DNA of 38,309 nucleotides from NCBI RefSeq assembly GCF_000733295.1, contig NZ_JPMI01000133.1, forward strand, positions 6 to 38,314, given 5' to 3'. The notes beneath the pieces were generated by a model, which saw only the letters and a list, made by a program, of their open reading frames with translations, was not told the origin of the DNA and searched no databases. This stretch comes from Archangium violaceum Cb vi76. GTDB taxonomy: Bacteria > Myxococcota > Myxococcia > Myxococcales > Myxococcaceae. The translations under genes and the position numbers were made by a program. This document shows positions 34,101-38,309 of this stretch, piece after piece (position 1 is the stretch's first letter; every line of letters begins with the position of its first letter).

Positions 34101-34336
34101 TCGGGGCCCCAGCCCAGCCACATCTCGAACCGCGAGGTGAGCAGCAGCCGAAGGGCCACCTTCAGCGCGTTCGGCCAGCTCTCCGGCGCGCCCAGGGAAG
34201 TGGAGGCCCAGTCGTGAGCCCGCATCAGCCTGGCCATCTCGCCGTCGCCGACGAAGATGTCGCCGTAGGGTTCCTGCTGCTGATCCTTCGACGTCAAGGG
34301 ATACGCTCTCCACATGTCAAGGGATGTGCTCTCCAC
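31109..34336 (-). CDS. Hybrid sensor histidine kinase, PAS-GAF-PAS-HK-REC-REC
   Basis: 1075 residues, cytoplasmic, no membrane segments. An N-terminal PAS-like domain (about 25-190) is followed by a GAF-like domain (about 195-350), a coiled coil and a second PAS (about 390-510). A coiled linker leads to HisKA with H569 (GGVAHDFNNLL), and the ATPase with DTGAGIP and GKGTGLGLSMV. Two receivers carry phospho-acceptors D859 (LLFTDVVMPG) and D1009 (VLLTDVGLPG), each with the KPY lysine. The start is GTG 34336 or ATG 34315; a 23-bp tandem duplication spans this start. No separate response regulator lies nearby, so output is through a distant partner. The signal, perhaps redox or light, is unknown. 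Confidence 0.92.
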   Translation of the reverse strand: MESTSLDMWRAYPLTSKDQQQEPYGDIFVGDGEMARLMRAHDWASTSLGAPESWPNALKVALRLLLTSRFEMWLGWGPDIHFFYNDAYRPTLGVKHPKSLGMPTRILWAEIWDDVRGRLQTVYERGEATWDRALLLLLHRHGYPEETYHTFSYSPLLGDSGKVEGVFCAVSEETDRVISERRLASLRELASRLAPASSRAEVIDAVREGLGGNLHDLPFSLTYLFDEEGQGHLACATGIQPGHGCAPATLALSGDIWDLGSIWAGEAHVTVDLRGREALPTGAWDKPPTTAAMVPLIGQGGERPRGAMIVGLNPYRPVDESYVPFLKLLVGQVASSMASAEAHEAARQRAAALAEAVEMRQKAAEVLRQANEQLTSEVELRTQERDRFRTLFQQAPSFMCILSGPDHVFELVNDAYRQLVGHRDLLGLPAREALPEIAGQGFFELLDGVYTQGEAFVGRNMPVVLQRTRGGALEERFVHLVYQPIMEPDGEVSGIFVDGYDVTHQKRAEEQLQHLNETLEQRVAARTDELADALERLRRETAERQSMEAALRQAQKIEALGKLTGGVAHDFNNLLQVISGNLQLLSRDIAGNARAETRVQNALAGVARGSKLASQLLAFGRRQPLEPKVVNLGRLLKNMDDLLRRALGEDIEIETVISGGLWNTLVDPNQIENALLNLAINARDAMQNGGRLTIEAGNAQLDDEYARQHEEVKPGQYVMIAVTDTGAGIPADILERVFEPFFSTKPEGKGTGLGLSMVHGLVKQSGGHIKIYSEVGEGTTIKLYLPRAAQSEDVITDISKAPVRGGTETILVVEDDDDVRETAVGLLSELGYRVLKARDATSALSVIESGIPIDLLFTDVVMPGPLRSPELARKAKERLPHLGVLFTSGYTENAIVHHGRLDPGVELLSKPYTREALARKVRHVLGNEAQHRLVKQQRTEASAPLPAPLPVAEDVPRRLTIVLVEDDELIRANTAEHLVEQGHAVVEAQDAESALAALSTCQADVLLTDVGLPGRSGAELAREAVARWPHLKVIFASGDDAGSAESGLSDAVVLLKPYTPKDLAAALARYSLLPP
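34291..34336. repeat. 23-bp direct tandem repeat at kinase start
   Basis: Two units (34291-34313 and 34314-34336), 20 of 23 positions identical, span the alternative start codons (GTG 34336, ATG 34315) of the hybrid kinase. The unit is not a multiple of three, so copy-number change would alter which start is used. Confidence 0.65.
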
Positions 34337-34838
34337 TTAGCCACGGAGATGGGTTCCCACCACCCTGAAATGCAGATTGAACAAAGACATGCCGCCGTCT
34401 GGCGGGCTGCTAACAGAGGGGCGGACCCCTGCCGCCTCCCCCAACGTCTGGGGTTCGGTCCCAAGGTCTCGTCTCATCCATCGGGTAGAGGGCCGCCTGG
34501 GGGCGAAGGGCCGGACAGGCCGGGGTCCTCGCCGTCCCCCGCTCATCTCACGGTGCGACGACGTCCACCTGCTGGAACCACCTGGGCGCGGGAAAGACCG
34601 TGGACCGCAATGACAACTTCGCGGAAGGCAGGACCCTCCTGTTCCGCGCCTGCGTGGGCGAGTACGGAGCGCGGAAGATCATCGCGTGCGCGGATTTCAA
34701 GTCCGCCAACACCGCGAACTGAGGGGGGAGCGAGGCGCGGTGTGGGCCGCACCCTACCGCCAGTACGTGTCCGCATCTGTCTTCTCGGGGGGGGGGGGCT
34801 TGAGCCGCGTCAGACGTTGGTGACACCTTCCCGGCCGA
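34337..34838. other. Intergenic region with short coding-like fragment
   Basis: 502 bp between the hybrid kinase and the kelch protein. On the plus strand, 34561-34722 reads TSTCWNHLGAGKTVDRNDNF, then AEGRTLLFRACVGEYGARKI to ADFKSANTAN-stop. This has coding-like character but no start codon or ribosome-binding site. I do not recognise it and call it a possible gene remnant. A run of 12 G lies at 34787-34798. Confidence 0.35.
34787..34798. repeat. Poly-G tract of 12
   Basis: A run of 12 G, 40 bp upstream of the kelch protein ATG. Such tracts change length by slippage during replication and can switch expression of surface proteins. A sequencing length error is possible. Confidence 0.7.
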
Positions 34839-37800
34839 ATGTTCTCGGCCCGACACTGCTGGCTCCTCGTCTCATCCCTCGCCCTCCTTTTCTCCTGCGA
34901 TGAGGCGCCTCCATCGCCCGCCACCCACTGGGTGGAGGCGGCCCGCGCCCAGGAGAGCCGCCTGGCGCCGCGCTCCGGTGAGGCGTCTCCCTCCGCCGCC
35001 ATCGCGCAACTGCGTGCCGCTCCGGGGGAGGCGAGCCAGCTCGCTCTCGCCCAGGCGTACTTCCCGGAGATCCTCACCGGCACGCCGGTGGACCTGTCAC
35101 ACGTTCCTCCGGAAGCGCTGCTGCACGTGCGGATGCCGTCCCGCCTGAGCGGGGAGATGGTGCTCACCACCCGGGGCCTCACCTTCACGGTGCGGCAGAC
35201 GGGGAGTGGAGACGCGGCGCTGCGCTCCTCGCGGGGCGCGGCCTTCTACGGAGATGGACACTTCTGGATGGCCCCGGGCGGCCTGGCCGCGGAGAGCGGC
35301 GAGTGGAAGACGCCGCGCGTGGAGGAGCTGCTCGTCCTGCCCGAGGGTGGGGGCGCGCACCGCACGCTCTACGAGCTGACGCTTCCGCCCGGGGTGACGG
35401 CCGCGCGTGACGTGGGCGACTACCTGGAGCTGGTGGATGGGCACGGGGTGCCGGTGCTGCGCCTGCACTACTCGGTGGCGCGGGATGCGGCGGGCTCGAG
35501 CCGGCAAGGCCGGGTGCGCCTGCGGGGCGCGGTGGCCGAGGCCTCGCCCGTTGCCGGTGCTCCGGTGCGCTACGCGGTGGGCGGGACGCTGTCCGTGGAG
35601 ATGACGGTGGACCTGGAGGGCCTGGCCGGTCCGGTGGTGGTGGACCCCGGCTTCTCCTCCACGGGCAGCCTGTCGTCCTTCCGCTACAACGCGGGCATCT
35701 CGCTGCTGCCCTCGGGCAAGGTCCTGGCGGCCGGCGGTGGTTACGGTGGCCCCGGTGGCCCCTACGCTTCCTGCGAGGTTTACGATCCGGTGTCCGGCAC
35801 CTGGAGCGGGACGGGCTCGATGGCCGCCGTCCGCTACAACCCCGTCACGCTCCTGCTGCCCACCGGCAAGGTGCTGGTGACGGGCGGCGACAGCACCGTC
35901 AGCAACTCGACCGCGGAGCTGTACGATCCCGTGACGGGGACGTGGAGCACCACGGGGGCCCTGCCCGGACCCCGCCGCATGCACTCGCTGACGCTGCTGC
36001 GCAACGGCAAGGTGCTGATGGCGGGTGGTTACAACAGCACCGCCAGCACCGGGCACAACGAGGCGTCGCTGTACGATCCGGCCACGGGAACCTGGACGCC
36101 CACCGCTTCCATGCCCTCGAACCAGTATGGCCACACGGCGACGCTGCTGCCCTCGGGCGAGGTGCTGGTGGTGGGTGGCTACGTGAACGACAGCGCTTCC
36201 TCCGGTCCGGTGATGCTCTACAACCCGGACACGGGGACCTGGCGGCAGCCGGGCAGGCTGCCCTACCTCCCGTCTCACACGGCGACGCTGTTGCCCTCGG
36301 GCAAGGTGCTGCTGGTGAGCGACCTGAGCTCGAGGGTGTACGACCCGGCCACGGGCCTGTCGTCGAGCACCTATCCGAGGATGGCGCGCTCCCTCCACAC
36401 GGCGACGCTGTTGCCCTCGGGCAAGGTGCTGGTGGTGGGGGGCGTGGGTGGCAGTGCCACCGGCACGGCCTCGGAGCTGTATGACCCGGCCACCAACGGA
36501 TGGACCCTGGCGTCTACGCTCCCGATAGGCTTCGCCAACCACGTGGCGGTGATGCTGCCCACGGGCAAGGTGCTGCTCACCGCGGGTGGCGGCAAGGAAA
36601 GCCTGCTGTATGACCCGGGCGAGTCCACCTGGGGCGCCTCGCCCTCTCCGGCGACGAAGCGGTTGGATGCGAAGGGGGTGCTGCTGCCCAATGGCAAGGT
36701 GCTGCTGCCGGGCGGTTACAGCGCGGGCGGCAGCCTGGTCTCTGCCGAACTGTATGATCCGGGCACCAACGCCTGGTCCGCGGCCGGCCCCATGTCGGTG
36801 TCCCGCTACGACAACTCGGTGACGGTGCTGCGCTCGGGAAAGGTCCTGGTGGTGGGCGGCTGGGACTCCACCACGGGCACGGGGACGAAGGTGGTGGAGG
36901 TGTTCGATCCCGTCACGGGGACGTGGAAGACCGTGGCGCCGACACTCCAGCCCCATGGGACCCATACGGCCACGCTGCTGCCCGACGGCAAGGTGCTCGT
37001 CGCGGGCGGCGTGACCAGCGGCATGGGCAACAGGTCCGAGCTGTACGACCCGGACACGGACACCTGGCGTTACACGACGGGGACCATGAGGGTGGGCCGG
37101 AGTGATCACGCGGCCATCCTGCTGCCCACGGGCAAGGTGCTCGTCGCGGGAGGACTGGGCCCGCTGACGTCGGCGGAACTGTACGACCCGGCCACGGAGA
37201 CGTGGAGCGCCACCGGCTCGATGGTGACGGCCCGTTCGTCCCACCAGCTGGCGCTGCTGCTCAATGGCAAGGTGCTGACGGCGGGTGGCCCCGGGAGCGT
37301 CGTCACCGCCGAGTTGTATGACCCGGTGACGGGCACGTGGAGCGCCACCGGCTCGACGGCGAGCCCGCACTACCAGGGCTCGTTGGTGTTGCTGCCCTCG
37401 GGCCGGGTGTTGTTCGCGGGAGGCGGGGGGGGACTGACCGTCGCGGAGCTGTATGACCCGGCGCTGGGGACGTGGAGCAGCGTGGGCCCCATGCCCTTCA
37501 GCCGGCAGGGGGGCGCGACGGTGCTGCTGCCCAATGGCAAGGTGCTCTTCGCGGGTGGCAACTGGGCCACGCCCAGCGGCAGCAACCTGTTCGACGAATC
37601 GGGAACGAACGACGCCTGGCGCCCCGGCCTGCGCGTGGCCACCTCGGTGACCCCGCTGGCGACCGTGACCGCGACGGGGACGAGGCTGCGCGGCATCTCG
37701 GAGGGCATCAGTGTCACGGGCGGCACCCGGAGCACCCCCGCGAACTTCCCCGTGGTGAGCCTCATGCCCCTGGAGGGAAACACGCTCCTGCGGTTGCCCC

Positions 37801-38309
37801 TGAGCGGCTTCTCGGACACGTCGTTGACCACCACCTTGCCCGGGCTCCTCCCTGGCCATTACCAGCTCTTCGCCACGGTGAATGGCATCTCGGGGGGCGG
37901 GGCTGCTCCGGGTCTCCGACCACGCGGCGCCCGTGGCGCAACCGGGCTCGGTGGCGGCCCGGGAGGACACTCCGGTGGACATGACGCTGCTGGCGTCGGA
38001 CGCGGAGGGCAGCACGCTGACGTACACGGTGGTGTCGGGCCCGTCGCACGGTACGCTGTCGGGCACGGGCGCCTCGCGCACGTACACGCCCGCGGCCAAC
38101 TACCATGGCCCGGACTCCTTCATCTTCAAGGTGAACGACGGGAAGGAGGACTCCAACGAGGCCACTGTCACGATCACCGTGAGCGCCGTGGATGATGCCC
38201 CGGTGGCCCTGACGGGCTCGGTGACAACGGCCGAGGAGACGGCGGTGGCCGTGGTGTTGGAAGCCACGGAGGTGGACGGAGACACGCTGACGTACACGGT
38301 GGTGTCGGG
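34839..38309 (+). CDS. Giant kelch plus cadherin-like lipoprotein, frame-broken, runs off the window
   Basis: The signal peptide with lipobox LLFSC (C20) leads to an N-terminal domain of about 260 residues, then roughly a dozen kelch-type units of about 50 residues with LYDP-TGTW and ATLLPSGKVLVAGG cores (to about 37610). A beta domain follows (about 37620-37890). In the G-run at 37892-37902 the frame shifts by one base. The other frame then reads LLRVSDHAAPVAQPG, EDTPVDMTLLASDAEG and so on, the pattern of cadherin-like (tandem-95) units repeating every 90 residues. The gene continues past the window. It is predicted to be an outer-membrane or surface adhesin or polysaccharide-binding protein. 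The annotated start has no strong ribosome-binding site. Confidence 0.8.
38014..38309. repeat. 270-bp-period coding repeat
   Basis: A 26-bp sequence beginning ACGCTGACGTACACGG recurs exactly 270 bp later (38014 and 38284), one per cadherin-like unit. The window ends inside the second copy. Confidence 0.7.

Noticed and set aside
31247-34903. A 1218-codon plus-strand open frame across the hybrid kinase
   Set aside because: Antisense shadow: the minus strand encodes complete PAS, HK and receiver motifs.
35660-37610. Regularly spaced repeats that could be mistaken for a CRISPR array
   Set aside because: Repeats are about 150 bp apart, degenerate, and encode kelch units in one frame.
35097-38099. 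A 1000-codon minus-strand open frame across the kelch gene
   Set aside because: Shadow of repeat-rich GC sequence. No recognisable domain, and His/Gln/Arg-rich composition typical of antisense frames.

Overview
The window is very G+C-rich DNA with strong G/C bias at third codon positions. It holds many lipoprotein genes, a membrane sensor kinase and a large hybrid kinase, kelch/cadherin-type surface repeats, a secreted isoamylase and a subtilase. This mix suggests a myxobacterium, most likely of the Cystobacter/Archangium/Myxococcus group. That placement is inferred from gene style; there is no rRNA marker. No tRNA, rRNA or CRISPR array was seen.

Layout. (1) 74-3807, minus strand: a compact operon of a Dyp-type haem peroxidase, a receiver-like protein lacking its phospho-acceptor Asp, a small unknown protein, a membrane histidine kinase and an all-alpha protein with a DDxxDG motif resembling isoprenoid synthases. 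Three of the four junctions are ATGA overlaps. (2) 3932-4564: a Uma2-type nuclease-fold gene. (3) 4744-6545: a DehI-type 2-haloacid dehalogenase overlapping an Asp-nucleophile alpha/beta hydrolase, a candidate dehalogenation pair. (4) 6603-8095, minus: a DNA-methylase-like protein and a short-chain dehydrogenase. (5) 8177-10055: a type IV (AbiE-like) toxin-antitoxin pair. (6) 10544-12922: a secreted isoamylase lipoprotein. (7) 13317-14528: an alpha/beta hydrolase and a small unknown protein. (8) 14545-15895: a Tat/lipoprotein sulfite-oxidase-fold molybdoenzyme with its cytochrome b partner. (9) 16071-16941: an Xre regulator and an unknown gene. (10) 17003-19133: a TetR regulator divergent from a carotenoid oxygenase, with a 25-bp palindrome between them. 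(11) 19320-22774: secreted proteins (a PPC-domain lipoprotein, an endonuclease/exonuclease/phosphatase-fold lipoprotein and an NTF2-like protein) interleaved with a broken Rpn nuclease gene. (12) 22869-24824: a two-gene unit of a glycine-zipper, repeat-containing protein and a polymorphic-toxin-like protein. (13) 25063-25665: a methyltransferase. (14) 25925-27981: a subtilisin-like protease followed by a lipoprotein that is essentially a second copy of the protease propeptide. (15) 28320-31025: an accessory patch with a kelch remnant, an AAA ATPase/DUF4276 pair, an IS3-type transposase fragment and a second Rpn remnant. (16) 31109-34336: a hybrid histidine kinase. (17) 34839 to the window end: a very large kelch plus cadherin-like lipoprotein with a reading-frame break in a G-run and a 12-G tract just upstream.

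The most interesting systems are the protease with a stand-alone propeptide lipoprotein in trans, the AAA/DUF4276 pair lying in mobile-element scars (a plausible anti-phage module), the toxin-like/glycine-zipper pair, and the peroxidase/two-component/isoprenoid-synthase-like operon. The scars at 20075-20748 and 28320-31025 show that these stretches are recombination-prone.
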